A DNA stretch of 38,466 nucleotides from Planctomycetota bacterium (GTDB lineage Bacteria; Planctomycetota; Planctomycetia; Pirellulales; Pirellulaceae): the NCBI GenBank assembly GCA_027619595.1, contig JAQCHP010000034.1, positions 1 through 38,466 of the forward strand, in the 5' to 3' direction. The notes beneath the pieces are model-generated. The model saw only the letters and a list, made by a program, of their open reading frames with translations. It was not told the origin of the DNA and did not search any database. Of the stretch, positions 8,047 through 17,873 are shown piece by piece. Position 1 is the first letter of the stretch, and every line of letters begins with the position of its first letter. The position numbers and the translations under genes were made by a program.

Positions 8047-10377
8047 ATGACCCCCATTCGCTGTTGGTCTGCGTTGGTAATTCTTGGCATCCTGTCGGTA
8101 TGCCAGGAACTTCTCCTGGCACAGGGGGGCACAATCGATTTTAACCGCGATATCCGTCCTATTCTGTCGCAGAAGTGCCTTAAATGCCATGGCTTTGACG
8201 GGGAGGTGCGTCAGGGGGGGGTCCGTCTCGACACCCGTGAAGGAGCCATTACGCCAGGCGATTCGGGCGAAGCGCCGATTGTCCCCGGAGACTCCGCCGT
8301 CGGAACGCTGCTCGCTCGAGTCACCAGCCGCGACCCGGACCATCGTATGCCTCCTGCCGATACCGGCCCGCCGCTTTCGGACGAACGGATCCAACGACTC
8401 CGCGATTGGATCGATCAAGGGGCACGGTGGCAAAAACACTGGTCGTTTGAACAAGCGAGGCAACCCCAGCCCGCGGCCGTACCGCAAGTTGACTGGCTAC
8501 GGAATCCGATCGATGTGTTTTTGTTGGAAGGTATGAAGAAGGCCGAAGTCGAGCCCTCGCGCGAAGCGGACCGTCATACGCTCATTCGCCGCTTGTACCT
8601 CGACTTGCTTGGAATCCTACCCACGCCGGAAGATCTGCAACGAGCCGCGCTGGATCGTGCCCCCGATTGGTATGAACGATTGTTAGATCGCCTCTTAGCC
8701 AACCCACACTATGGCGAACGGATGGGGCGAAACTGGCTGGATGCGGCGCGTTATGCCGACTCAAGCGGGTACGCCAATGACGATCCGCGATCGATTTGGC
8801 CCTATCGTGATTGGGTTGTTCGCTCCCTCAACGCTGATATCCCTTTTGATCGTTTTACAATCGATCAAATCGCCGGTGACTTACTTCCGCAGCCCACGGA
8901 CGACCAAATCATTGCCACCGGTTTCCATCGCAATACGCCTCATCAATACGAAGGGGGGAGTGACCCGGAACAATACCGTGTCGATCGTGTCAAAAATCGC
9001 GTCGATACTACGGGCTCCGTGTGGCTAGGGCTCACGCTCGGGTGTGCTCAGTGTCATACCCACAAATATGATCCGATTTCGCACAGTGAATACTATCAGT
9101 TCTATGCGTTCTTCAACGCCGATGAGGAACCGGAGGAATGGCAGGCACATTCCCAGGACCGAGCAGAGATTGCCCAGTTGCAAGACCGAGTCGCACAACT
9201 CAGCGCCATGTTGACGACAGCCCAAGACGGTGAGCGGGAATCGATACAGCAGGAAATCAACATGACAACCGCTGCGTTGGAAAAGACCAAACGTGGTGCG
9301 ACGAGGACGTTGGTCCTGCAGATGAGCGATTCGCCCCGCGCAACACATATCCATCAGCGAGGCAGTTTCCTCAGCCCGGGCGAAGCGGTGAGCCCAGCGC
9401 CGTTGGCCGCCCTGCACCCATTTCACGCTCCCAAGAACCAGCTGCCAAATCGTCTGCACTTAGCACAATGGCTCGCCGCCAGCGATAACCCACTCACCGC
9501 ACGCGTCATGGTGAATCGCATGTGGCAACACTTCTTCGGCGTCGGCTTGGTCGAAACAGAAAATGACTTTGGTAGCCAAGGGGCTTTGCCATCCCATCCA
9601 GAACTGCTCGATTGGCTTGCAGTCCGTTTCCATCAGAACGGTTGGAGCATGAAAGCTATGCATCGGCAGATTGTCATGTCCGCCGGCTACCGTCAATCGT
9701 CAGAATTCCGCGCCGACTTACTGCAGAAGGACCCACAAAATCGCCTGTTTGCCAGGCAGTCGCGACACCGAGTGGAGGCGGAAGTCGTGCGCGACATTGC
9801 ACTGGCGGCCAGCGGGCTACTGACTCCCATCATGGGAGGACCGGGCGTTTTTCCGCCGGTACCCCCGAACGTGATGGGGACGAGCTCCGCTGGACACAAG
9901 TGGCCGACAAGCGACGGCGCGAACCGTTTTCGTCGCGCAATCTACACAACCGTATATCGCGCAGAAATCTATCCGCTGTTATCTACGTTTGATGGGCCCG
10001 ACCGTGACAATGCCTGCACGCACCGAAACCGATCCAACACGCCCTTGCAGTCGCTTACCTTGGCCAACGACCCAGCGATGTTCGAATTGTCCCAAGGCCT
10101 AGGAGCCAGGATCTTTGCGGAAGGGGGCGCAAATGACGCAGACCGAGTGCGTACTGGATTTATGCTTTGTCTAGGGCGCTCGCCAAGCGACCAAGAACGC
10201 GATGTCTTGATTCAGCACTACGGTCATCAATTGCACCACTACAGGCAAAATGCAACCGCGGCAAAAGTGGCCATGGGGCCGTTTTTTCCGCCCGATGCCT
10301 CCCCGCCTGACGCCGCCGCTTGCGTCGCCTTGGGACGGGTGTTGATTAACCTCGACAATTTCGTAACCCGCGAATAA
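8047..10377 (+). CDS. PSD1 / DUF1549 / DUF1553 protein, pair A
   Basis: A 776-residue exported planctomycete protein. Residues 1-26 are a signal peptide. A cytochrome-c-like domain (PSCyt1 type) follows, with CLKCH at 44-48 as a possible heme site. DUF1549 covers about 150-355, including GERMGRNWLDAARYADS and a second CxxCH in GCAQCHTHKYDPIS (333-345). A short charged, probably coiled-coil stretch (370-415) leads to DUF1553 (about 465-776), ending in the typical LINLDNFVTRE. The linker between DUF1549 and DUF1553 is compact compared with many relatives. The family is abundant in planctomycetes and is thought to act at the surface in degradation of complex carbon, but no reaction is established. 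It is followed 80 bp downstream by a DUF1501 gene, its usual partner. Confidence 0.92.
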   Translation: MTPIRCWSALVILGILSVCQELLLAQGGTIDFNRDIRPILSQKCLKCHGFDGEVRQGGVRLDTREGAITPGDSGEAPIVPGDSAVGTLLARVTSRDPDHRMPPADTGPPLSDERIQRLRDWIDQGARWQKHWSFEQARQPQPAAVPQVDWLRNPIDVFLLEGMKKAEVEPSREADRHTLIRRLYLDLLGILPTPEDLQRAALDRAPDWYERLLDRLLANPHYGERMGRNWLDAARYADSSGYANDDPRSIWPYRDWVVRSLNADIPFDRFTIDQIAGDLLPQPTDDQIIATGFHRNTPHQYEGGSDPEQYRVDRVKNRVDTTGSVWLGLTLGCAQCHTHKYDPISHSEYYQFYAFFNADEEPEEWQAHSQDRAEIAQLQDRVAQLSAMLTTAQDGERESIQQEINMTTAALEKTKRGATRTLVLQMSDSPRATHIHQRGSFLSPGEAVSPAPLAALHPFHAPKNQLPNRLHLAQWLAASDNPLTARVMVNRMWQHFFGVGLVETENDFGSQGALPSHPELLDWLAVRFHQNGWSMKAMHRQIVMSAGYRQSSEFRADLLQKDPQNRLFARQSRHRVEAEVVRDIALAASGLLTPIMGGPGVFPPVPPNVMGTSSAGHKWPTSDGANRFRRAIYTTVYRAEIYPLLSTFDGPDRDNACTHRNRSNTPLQSLTLANDPAMFELSQGLGARIFAEGGANDADRVRTGFMLCLGRSPSDQERDVLIQHYGHQLHHYRQNATAAKVAMGPFFPPDASPPDAAACVALGRVLINLDNFVTRE

Positions 10378-10457
10378 CGGCTCGGCAAAGTGCTTACCCA
10401 TTTACCCTCAATACGAATTCAAATCACACTGCGACGCTCAAGAAACGAGATACCACG

Positions 10458-11918
10458 ATGAATGCGACACACATGAACGATGCAATCGTATCCAATGTGC
10501 CAACCGCGCGTCGTCATTTTCTTGCACAGTGCGGCGTGGGAGTCGGATGGATGGCGCTCGCTGCGCACCTGCAGCGAGAAGTAGTGGCTGCTTCGCCGTC
10601 CAACCATGCCGCAGCAAATCCGCTACGGCCTCGCCAGCCCCACCATCAGCCGACCGCCAAATCGATCATCTTTTTGTGCATGGCCGGAGGGCCCAGCCAA
10701 TTGGAGACATTTAGCCACAAGCCGGAACTGGCCAAGTTACACGACAAGGCCCCTCCTCCCAGCATCTTGGAGGGGCGACGTTTCGCCTTCTTGAAAGGGA
10801 ACGAAAAACTTTTAGGGCCGCTGCGACCGTTTTCGCAATATGGACAGAGTGGCGCATGGGTGTCCGATTTGCTGCCCCATTTGCAGAAGCAGGTTGATGA
10901 CATGTGCATCATCAATAGCATGCAGACCGATGTATTTAACCATGGACCGGCCAAGACGTTTCTTAATTGCGGATCATCGCTTATGGGACGTCCCAGCATG
11001 GGCGCATGGTTGACCTACGGACTAGGGAGTGAGGCAGACGACCTGCCCGGCTTTGTTGTCATGCTATCGGGTCCCCGCGGACCACGTAACGGAGCCCAAC
11101 TCTGGTCGAGCGGATTCCTTCCAACCACGTATCAAGGGGTAGCGTTTCGCAATAGTGGTTCACCAGTACTCAACCTGGAAACGCCACCTGGTATCGATCC
11201 GCAGCAACAGGCAGAGTTTTTCTCCACTGTGTCGCAGCTCAACACGCTTCGCCAAGAAGCTGTGGGCGATCCAGAAATCTCGACGCGCATCGCCGCGTAT
11301 GAGACAGCCTATCGCATGCAGATATCGGCGCCGGAACTCATCGATCTGTCACGAGAATCTCAGGCAACCCTCGACGCATATGGCGCAACACCGTCGGAGC
11401 CCTCCTTTGCCAACAACTGCCTCCTCGCGCGACGGCTGGTCGAAAAAGGGGTACGCTTTGTGCAACTGTACCATACGAACTGGGACCATCACGGCGGCGC
11501 AGAAAACATCAATACCGACTTGCCGCTGCGTTGCCAACAGATTGACCAACCGGTAGCAGCATTACTGAACGACCTGAAAGAGCGCGGGCTGCTTCAGGAC
11601 ACGATTGTGGTTTGGGGGGGGGAATTTGGGCGGACGCCGTTGGGGGAAATCCGAGCGGATACCGTGGGACGTGATCATCACATTGATGGGTACACGATGT
11701 GGTTGGCAGGGGGGGGATTTCGGCCGGGGACGGTGTGGGGACGCACCGATGAACTAGGCATGGGAGTAGTTGAAAATCCCGTGCACGTGCATGACCTCCA
11801 TGCGACATTGCTGCATTGCATGGGGATCGAACACACTCAGCTTACGTATCGATTTCAAGGACGTGATTTTCGGCTCACTGACGTGCATGGTCGGGTCGTA
11901 CGCGAGATTCTGGCATGA
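10458..11918 (+). CDS. DUF1501 protein, pair A
   Basis: A 486-residue protein of the DUF1501 family, distantly related to alkaline phosphatase/sulfatase-fold enzymes. An N-terminal Tat-like signal is visible: Arg18-Arg19 in ARRHFLAQ followed by a hydrophobic stretch to about residue 37, so export in folded form is likely. Family motifs follow: AGGPSQLETF (76-85), NWDHHGG (341-347), WGGEFGRTP (386-394), GRDHH (404-408) and MWLAGGG (414-420). The Asp and His residues are candidate metal ligands. The gene follows its PSD1 partner, and its start has a weak AACGAG ribosome binding site. Substrate unknown. It converges with pair B across a spacer holding a large inverted repeat. Confidence 0.92.
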   Translation: MNATHMNDAIVSNVPTARRHFLAQCGVGVGWMALAAHLQREVVAASPSNHAAANPLRPRQPHHQPTAKSIIFLCMAGGPSQLETFSHKPELAKLHDKAPPPSILEGRRFAFLKGNEKLLGPLRPFSQYGQSGAWVSDLLPHLQKQVDDMCIINSMQTDVFNHGPAKTFLNCGSSLMGRPSMGAWLTYGLGSEADDLPGFVVMLSGPRGPRNGAQLWSSGFLPTTYQGVAFRNSGSPVLNLETPPGIDPQQQAEFFSTVSQLNTLRQEAVGDPEISTRIAAYETAYRMQISAPELIDLSRESQATLDAYGATPSEPSFANNCLLARRLVEKGVRFVQLYHTNWDHHGGAENINTDLPLRCQQIDQPVAALLNDLKERGLLQDTIVVWGGEFGRTPLGEIRADTVGRDHHIDGYTMWLAGGGFRPGTVWGRTDELGMGVVENPVHVHDLHATLLHCMGIEHTQLTYRFQGRDFRLTDVHGRVVREILA

Positions 11919-11987
11919 TCCCAAGATAAGCACGAGACGTTAACAGCATCCGAAGTTATCAAGGCAATTCTTCGTCAACTCAGTACC

Positions 11988-12101
11988 CGCGTACGCCTCC
12001 GGCCGGCATGTTTAACCGTTAGCCGTAGGCCCAACGTCGTCTCGGTAATCGCGTAGACCTTCGGCTAACGGTTAAACATCAGAGGGCCGAAGGCGTACGC
12101 G
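11988..12101. repeat. Large inverted repeat between convergent genes (REP-like)
   Basis: The left arm (about 11988-12029) and right arm (about 12057-12101) are near-complementary. The outer blocks are CGCGTACGCC and GGCGTACGCG. The inner blocks are ATGTTTAACCGTTAGCCGTA and, on the opposite strand, the same with one base changed. The loop is about 28 nt. It sits between two convergent DUF1501 genes, so it could act as a bidirectional terminator or be a REP/BIME-like element. A related third segment lies at 12144-12165. Confidence 0.75.
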
Positions 12102-12143
12102 ATCTTGGATGTATGATCGATTCACCAAAACGCAAGACACAGT

Positions 12144-12165
12144 CGCCTACGGCTTGCCGTTAAAC
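12144..12165. repeat. Third, partial copy of the REP-like motif
   Basis: CGCCTACGGCTTGCCGTTAA is a close variant of the inner arm of the inverted repeat at 11988-12101 (TACGGCTAACGGTTAAAC on the matching strand). It lies alone, about 32 bp before the end of the pair B DUF1501 gene. Confidence 0.55.
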
Positions 12166-12196
12166 GATTCAATGTTCGCGACTCGCCTGCAAGTGA

Positions 12197-13630
12197 CTAC
12201 GCGATCAGTTCCTGCACCACACGGGCCCTGGTGACCTTTGCGTCGGTCAGGGTCTCTTCGACGCCATGGTGACGAAACGACAATCGATTCTGATCCAGTC
12301 CCAGTTGGTGCAAAATGGTCGCTAAGAAGTCGGGCACGCTGACACGATTTTCGGTGGCACGATACCCGAAGTCATCCGTAGCGCCGTGCACGTGCCCCCG
12401 CTTAAATCCGCCTCCGGCCAGAAACAGACTAAAAGCATGCCGATTGTGGTCTCGACCGTCTTTCCCTTGCGTGATCGGCAATCGACCAAACTCACCCGAC
12501 CAAATCACGATCGTCTCGTCCAACATCCCGCGATTTTTAAGATCGGTAATTAATGCCGCGGTCGGCTTATCGGTCATTTCGCATAGCTCTCGCACCTTGT
12601 TCGTATTGTTGCTATGCGTGTCCCAAGGACTCCCAGTACCTGGGAAGACTTGCACGAAACGAACGCCGGCCTCGATCAGTCGCCGCGCCATCAAACATCG
12701 TCGGCCGTATCCTGCAGTAACCGGATTATCGAGCCCATACATACGGTGAGTCGCCTCCGTCTCGCTCGATAGATCCACCACACGATCGGCCGACATCTGC
12801 ATGCGCGCAGCGAGTTCGTAATTGCGAATCCGGGTCTCAAGTTCTGACTCGTTGTTATGCTTCCGCCGGTGCCGCTGGTTCAACCACGCCAACAACTCAA
12901 GGTTGTCGTGTTGGACACCGGGCGGCAAGACTGCTGTCGGTTTCAGATTGTGTACTGCCGCACCCCGAGAATTGAACTCCGTGCCGCGGTAAAGTGCCGG
13001 CAGCCAACCGTTGTCCCATAAGCGTGAGCCATTGCCCGGAGGACCGTCCGGATCGACTAGCACTAAGTAGGCTGGCAGGTCCTGACTCTCCGTACCCAAT
13101 CCATAGGTCACCCAAGACCCTAGTGTAGGGCGCCCCGGAATTATTTTTCCCGTCTGAAATAGCTGTTGTGCTTCGGGGTGATTGTTATTCTCGCTAAACA
13201 TGGAACGAACCAAACACAGGTTGTCCGCCACTCCGCCAATATGCGACAACAGTTCCGACAATACCATCCCCGATTCACCGCGCGGCGAAAAACGAAACGG
13301 ACTCCCCAACAGTTGCTGCGACTCACTTCCTTTCTGAAAACTCTCGATGCTCTTGCTCGGAAGCTTCTCACCATCTCGCTTCGAAAGTTCCGGCTTGGGA
13401 TCAAACAAGTCCATTTGACTCGGACCGCCCTCCTGAACCAACTGAATGACGGCTTTGGCTCGCGATGGAAAATGTCCCGTCCTGGGACGCAAATTGAGCG
13501 CCGGTTCCGCACCACTCGCCTCATTCGAAAGCAAACCGTCACCGGCCAAGATCTGAGCCAATGCTAGACTGCCAATACCGAGCCCGTTCTGTTGCAAAAA
13601 TGACCGTCTCGATTGTCCATTCGTTGACAT
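12197..13630 (-). CDS. DUF1501 protein, pair B
   Basis: A 477-residue DUF1501 protein with a clear Tat signal: Arg8-Arg9 in QSRRSFLQQ, then a hydrophobic stretch to about residue 29. Conserved motifs are EGGPSQMDLFDPKP (67-80), WDTHSNN (336-342), WSGEFGRLP (377-385), GRDHN (392-396) and LFLAGGG (412-418). Compared with pairs A and C the WGGEF motif reads WSGEF and GRDHH reads GRDHN, so it may have diverged in substrate or metal binding. The gene begins 7 bp after the stop of its PSD1 partner and is clearly cotranscribed with it. Its reaction is unknown. Confidence 0.92.
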   Translation of the reverse strand: MSTNGQSRRSFLQQNGLGIGSLALAQILAGDGLLSNEASGAEPALNLRPRTGHFPSRAKAVIQLVQEGGPSQMDLFDPKPELSKRDGEKLPSKSIESFQKGSESQQLLGSPFRFSPRGESGMVLSELLSHIGGVADNLCLVRSMFSENNNHPEAQQLFQTGKIIPGRPTLGSWVTYGLGTESQDLPAYLVLVDPDGPPGNGSRLWDNGWLPALYRGTEFNSRGAAVHNLKPTAVLPPGVQHDNLELLAWLNQRHRRKHNNESELETRIRNYELAARMQMSADRVVDLSSETEATHRMYGLDNPVTAGYGRRCLMARRLIEAGVRFVQVFPGTGSPWDTHSNNTNKVRELCEMTDKPTAALITDLKNRGMLDETIVIWSGEFGRLPITQGKDGRDHNRHAFSLFLAGGGFKRGHVHGATDDFGYRATENRVSVPDFLATILHQLGLDQNRLSFRHHGVEETLTDAKVTRARVVQELIA

Positions 13631-13637
13631 CGTCTCA

Positions 13638-16355
13638 TTACTCCACGTAAATGAACTCGTTTGTGTTCAGCAGCGTTTGACAGAAACTCACCAGCGCACG
13701 AAAGGACCCTTGTTCGGCACCGGCGTTAGGGGATTCCATCAATGCCGCTTGACCCGTCAAATACGCCTGGAACCGTGAAACCTCGTCTGCATCCGGTTTT
13801 CTCGCCAGCGTAAGCCGAAACGCCAGCACGATCTGATCGTCCGTATTGCCACCTGCTTCCCGCAGAACGCGACGCGCCAGTTGTTCCGCCTGTTCCCAAA
13901 CGAGATCACCGTTCATCATCGTAAGTGACTGCAACGGCACTGCCGAAGCCTGCCGCGCCACGCAATTGACGTTCATGCTCGGCTGATCGAAAACGCTCAG
14001 AAACGACAAATTGCATTGTCGTCGATTGAGCAAGTAGAGACTGCGTCGCCAACGTGCAGCGGGAGAATTAGGCTGCTTGTCCGAAATGACCGTCATTCCA
14101 TCGGGTTGCACAACGGTAAGCACCGGCGCCCCGCCGATTTCAGGGTTTAATGAGCCGCTCGCAGACAACATCGCATCCCGTATGCATTCCGACTCCAAGC
14201 GTCGCAGCCGCATTTTCCACAGAAGCTCGTTCCCCGGGTCCACAAGTTCAGCCGACACGGCAACGCTTGTGCCGACACGCAGTTCTTCGTTCGAGTCGCG
14301 GTAGGTCGCCTGCCGGTAGGTACTCGACAAGAGAATGGTCCGCAGGATTGGCTTGACACGCCACCCACCTTGCACGAATTCACGTGACAACCAGTCAAGC
14401 AGCTCAGGATGCGTCGGCGGCGTTCCGGTCACGCCAAAATTATCGCGAGACGCCACGATTCCGCGTCCCGTGAGCTGATACCACAGACGGTTCACGAGAA
14501 TACGCACTGTTAAGGCCGAAGCGGGGGACTGTGGATTCGTAATCCACTGGGCGACGGCCGTCCGCCGACCGCTGCTCGTTGCGCTGATAGGCTCAACCGG
14601 CATCCATGTATCCACCTCGGCATTCGAAAGGGCCGCCAAAAATCCTGGCTCGACCTGCCCCGCGGGCGATTCATGATCCCCCCGATGCAAAATGTACGTC
14701 GGTGGTGGCGCACCAACATCATAAACCGCCTGCAAAATGCCGTAGGAACGGCGATCTCGCTGAGTAGCTGCCAAACCGCCTTGGATTTCGTCTCGCACGA
14801 TCTGATCGGATGCACTGAGAAACGGACCAGTATCTTCGAGTGTCACCTTTGACAGTGGCGCAAACTGCTTTGCCAGATACTTCTGAATTTCGTCACGGTC
14901 GGCTGGCAGAGTGTCCAATGCCTTCTGCGTATCGGATCGAATCGCAACCGGCAGACTCGCGATCCGGGATTCGAGCACTTGCTTGACATACGGCTGCTTG
15001 AGCGACTCAGCACGTTCATTGAGCTTTGCCACGCTGGCATCTAGACATCGATTGTGCTCGTCAATCGCCTCTTTTTCTCTCTGCGGCACGTCCGCCACAG
15101 GCCGCGTCTGGGGATTTTTCCATTCGTTAGGGTTGAATGCGGGCGTAAAGATTGCCATTAACCGGTAGTAGTCCTCCTGACTAACTGGCTCATATTTGTG
15201 GTCATGACATCGAGCACATTGCAAACTTAATCCCAAAAAATTGCTGCCAAAAATCTGTAGTGTGTCGTAGAGGACCTCATATCGTTTGAGAACGGGAGCG
15301 ATGGACTCGTCGGTTCGATCTTCGGCGTTGCGTAAATAGCCGGTCGCAATCAACGGGTCGATTGTTCTTTGCGTAAATTGATCGGCCACGCGCCAGTCGG
15401 ATAATTCATCCCCCGCTAACTGTTCTGCAATAAACTCATTGAATGCACGATCCGCATTCATGCTACGCACGACGTAGTCACGATAGTGCCATTTGTTGTC
15501 GGTGCGAATAAACTGCGCGATATTGACGTCGTAACCGAGCGTATCGACGTACCCGGATACGTCCAGCCAATGACGCCCCCAACGCTCTCCGAATGTCGGT
15601 ACGTTCAGCAAACGATCGACGAGACGTTCGTACGCGTCGGGACGCGGGTCCCGTACAAACTCATCGACCTCTTCGGGGGATGGGGGCAGACCGGTAAGGT
15701 CAAATGTTACGCGGCGGATCAACGTGATTCGATCAGCGTCTGGCGCAAGCAATATGCCATGGCCTTCCAGCTTCGCTAGAACAAAGGCATCGACGGGGGT
15801 TCTCATCCGGTGCGCAATGTCGACCACGTTCGGTATCGCAACTGCCTGAAGCGGCCGGAACGACCAGTGCTTGTTCGCCACTTCCGCGTTGCTCGCCGTA
15901 TCGCGGAGACGAGTTCCTTGCGGCCACGGCGCGCCTTGCTGCACCCACCGCCTCACTGCGACAATCTCGCTGTCGGTCAACTTGCCATTCGGTGGCATAC
16001 TGAGATCGCCCGATTGCTCGATCGCTGCGATTAGCAAACTCGCGTCAGGATCCCCTGGGACGATCGCCGGACCAGATTCGCCACCTTGCAGGAGCGTTTC
16101 CCGACTGATCACCTGCAGACTCCCAGACGCCTTATCCTCGCTGTGACATGCATGGCACCTGGCGATAAATAATGGGCGCACTTGGAGTTCAAAAAACTCG
16201 TCAGCTGCCGCATCTACCGCCAGCGAAGAACTGTCTGACACCGCTGCCGTCGATTGCTCAACCGTGGTTTCACCAGCACGCCCGGCATCACGCCCAGAGA
16301 CCAGCAGACTCAACAAGCCCAATACAAACAGATTGCGGTAGGGTAGGGGGGGCAA
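13638..16355 (-). CDS. PSD1 / DUF1549 / DUF1553 protein, pair B
   Basis: At 905 residues this is the largest of the three PSD1 proteins here. A signal peptide (about residues 1-27) and a cytochrome-c-like domain with CHACH at 67-71 are followed by DUF1549, containing GERWGRHWLDVSGYVDT and CARCHDHKYEPVS. A long middle region of about 200 residues, partly coiled coil, leads to DUF1553, ending in LLNTNEFIYVE. The start is a TTG at 16355 directly after an in-frame TGA. A strong AAAGAGG ribosome binding site seven bases upstream supports it, and no ATG lies nearby. A promoter candidate sits 40-68 bp upstream, so pair B is probably transcribed independently of pair C even though pair C ends only 84 bp away. 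Confidence 0.92.
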   Translation of the reverse strand: MPPLPYRNLFVLGLLSLLVSGRDAGRAGETTVEQSTAAVSDSSSLAVDAAADEFFELQVRPLFIARCHACHSEDKASGSLQVISRETLLQGGESGPAIVPGDPDASLLIAAIEQSGDLSMPPNGKLTDSEIVAVRRWVQQGAPWPQGTRLRDTASNAEVANKHWSFRPLQAVAIPNVVDIAHRMRTPVDAFVLAKLEGHGILLAPDADRITLIRRVTFDLTGLPPSPEEVDEFVRDPRPDAYERLVDRLLNVPTFGERWGRHWLDVSGYVDTLGYDVNIAQFIRTDNKWHYRDYVVRSMNADRAFNEFIAEQLAGDELSDWRVADQFTQRTIDPLIATGYLRNAEDRTDESIAPVLKRYEVLYDTLQIFGSNFLGLSLQCARCHDHKYEPVSQEDYYRLMAIFTPAFNPNEWKNPQTRPVADVPQREKEAIDEHNRCLDASVAKLNERAESLKQPYVKQVLESRIASLPVAIRSDTQKALDTLPADRDEIQKYLAKQFAPLSKVTLEDTGPFLSASDQIVRDEIQGGLAATQRDRRSYGILQAVYDVGAPPPTYILHRGDHESPAGQVEPGFLAALSNAEVDTWMPVEPISATSSGRRTAVAQWITNPQSPASALTVRILVNRLWYQLTGRGIVASRDNFGVTGTPPTHPELLDWLSREFVQGGWRVKPILRTILLSSTYRQATYRDSNEELRVGTSVAVSAELVDPGNELLWKMRLRRLESECIRDAMLSASGSLNPEIGGAPVLTVVQPDGMTVISDKQPNSPAARWRRSLYLLNRRQCNLSFLSVFDQPSMNVNCVARQASAVPLQSLTMMNGDLVWEQAEQLARRVLREAGGNTDDQIVLAFRLTLARKPDADEVSRFQAYLTGQAALMESPNAGAEQGSFRALVSFCQTLLNTNEFIYVE

Positions 16356-16394
16356 TCAGCGACCTCTTTCTTAGCGCAACGGTGGGAGCGTTAC

Positions 16395-16423
16395 AGTTTA
16401 ACTCGGTCAAACTAGGAGGTCAA
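16395..16423 (-). promoter_or_regulatory. Candidate promoter for pair B
   Basis: On the minus strand TTGACC (16423-16418) and TAAACT (16400-16395) are 17 bp apart. The predicted transcript would start about 33 nt before the TTG start at 16355. A second TTGACC lies within the spacer, so alternative spacing or a repeated binding site is possible. Confidence 0.45.
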
Positions 16424-16439
16424 CCGACAGCAACTCCTG

Positions 16440-17873
16440 CTACAGAATCTCGCGGATCACGCGACCGTGAACTTGCGTCAAGCGTTCATTCCGTCCGAGA
16501 TGAGGGAACGTCAACTGGTCTTGATCGAGCCCAAGTTGATTCAAGATCGTCGTATGAATATCGCGAAAGTGACAAGGTCTTTCCACGGCACGTAGGCCAA
16601 TCGCGTCGGTAGCGCCAACGACGCGTCCCCCTTGCACTCCTCCGCCAGCCATCCACATCGTGAATCCAAGGTTATGGTGGTCGCGTCCCACGCCGGCTTG
16701 CGCTTCGGGCGAACGTCCGAATTCGCCCCCCCACAGAACGAGCGTCGTATCGAGCAGTCCGCGACGCTTCAGGTCGGTGATCAAAGCGGCGATCGGTTGA
16801 TCTGTTTCGGCGGCCATGCGAAGGTGATTTTCTTCGATGTCTTTGTGCGCGTCCCACTGCTGCATCGCCGCACCACCTCCTGAAACGACCACAGTGAAAC
16901 GCACACCGTTTTCAACTAAACGACGCGCCAGTAAACATCGCCTTCCGTAGTCGTCAGTCGGTTGGGAGCCGACACCGTACAACTTCAGTGTCTCTTCGGT
17001 TTCATTGTTCAGATCTAAAATCTCTGGTGCCTCCGTTTGCATACGAAAAGCCAGCCCGTAGGTCCGAATCCGCGCCGCCAATTCGTCTTGCTCTTCCGCC
17101 GAGGAAGCCTCATTAAGCTGCTGGATCAGTTCGATCGTCTGGTAGCGGTCTTGGCTGCTAATCCCGGCGGGCAGGCCCAGATTCAAGACGGGGCGATCTC
17201 CGGGCCGAAAGACGGTGGGCTGGTACGCCGCAGGTAGGAACCCGTTTCCGTACATCGGCTGCCCTGCCTCCAACGCACCATCGGGATCGGGCATCACCAC
17301 GTACGCCGGCAAAGCATCCGATTCCGAACCTAAGCCATAAATCGACCATGCGCCCATGCTCGGAAACCCCGGCATCACACGCCCGGACATCAATTCATAT
17401 TGGGCCGCCGAGTGAACTACTCGATCGCCATAACAAGAACGAATCACAGCGATCTCGTCGATCACCTTTGCCACATGCGGAAACAGATCCGATACTTCGA
17501 TCCCACTCTGTCCACACCTGGCAAACGTGCGTTTCGATCCCAGTAACCGTGCTTCCTTGGAGACAAACTGGTACTTCGCCTCTCCAAACTCCTGGGGACG
17601 AGTTTGGCCGTCAAGCTTATTTAGCAGCGGCTTGGGATCGAACGTTTCAAGATGACTTGGGCCTCCCGCCATGAACAGAAAGACCACCGACTTCGCTCTT
17701 GCCGGAAAGTGTGAAGCCTTGGCGGCGAGCGGCGAATTTGGCTCCGCGCGCAGACGCTCCTGTGCCATCATGGAAGCCATCGCGAGGGACCCCAGCCCGC
17801 AAAAGCTTTCGGTCAAGAACCGGCGACGACCTTGATGGGGGAGTAGCGACATGCAGAGTGGCCTCAGTCTCAT
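16440..17873 (-). CDS. DUF1501 protein, pair C
   Basis: A 477-residue DUF1501 protein. An N-terminal twin-arginine type signal (GRRRFLTES, residues 15-23) precedes a short hydrophobic region. Family motifs are FMAGGPSHLETFDP, WDAHKD, LWGGEFGRSP, GRDHHNLGF and MWMAGGG, all in the usual order. The ATG at 17873 overlaps the stop of the upstream PSD1 gene as ATGA, which supports this start over an ATG seven codons later and implies translational coupling. It is probably exported by Tat to act with the PSD1 protein; the reaction is not known. Confidence 0.92.
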   Translation of the reverse strand: MRLRPLCMSLLPHQGRRRFLTESFCGLGSLAMASMMAQERLRAEPNSPLAAKASHFPARAKSVVFLFMAGGPSHLETFDPKPLLNKLDGQTRPQEFGEAKYQFVSKEARLLGSKRTFARCGQSGIEVSDLFPHVAKVIDEIAVIRSCYGDRVVHSAAQYELMSGRVMPGFPSMGAWSIYGLGSESDALPAYVVMPDPDGALEAGQPMYGNGFLPAAYQPTVFRPGDRPVLNLGLPAGISSQDRYQTIELIQQLNEASSAEEQDELAARIRTYGLAFRMQTEAPEILDLNNETEETLKLYGVGSQPTDDYGRRCLLARRLVENGVRFTVVVSGGGAAMQQWDAHKDIEENHLRMAAETDQPIAALITDLKRRGLLDTTLVLWGGEFGRSPEAQAGVGRDHHNLGFTMWMAGGGVQGGRVVGATDAIGLRAVERPCHFRDIHTTILNQLGLDQDQLTFPHLGRNERLTQVHGRVIREIL

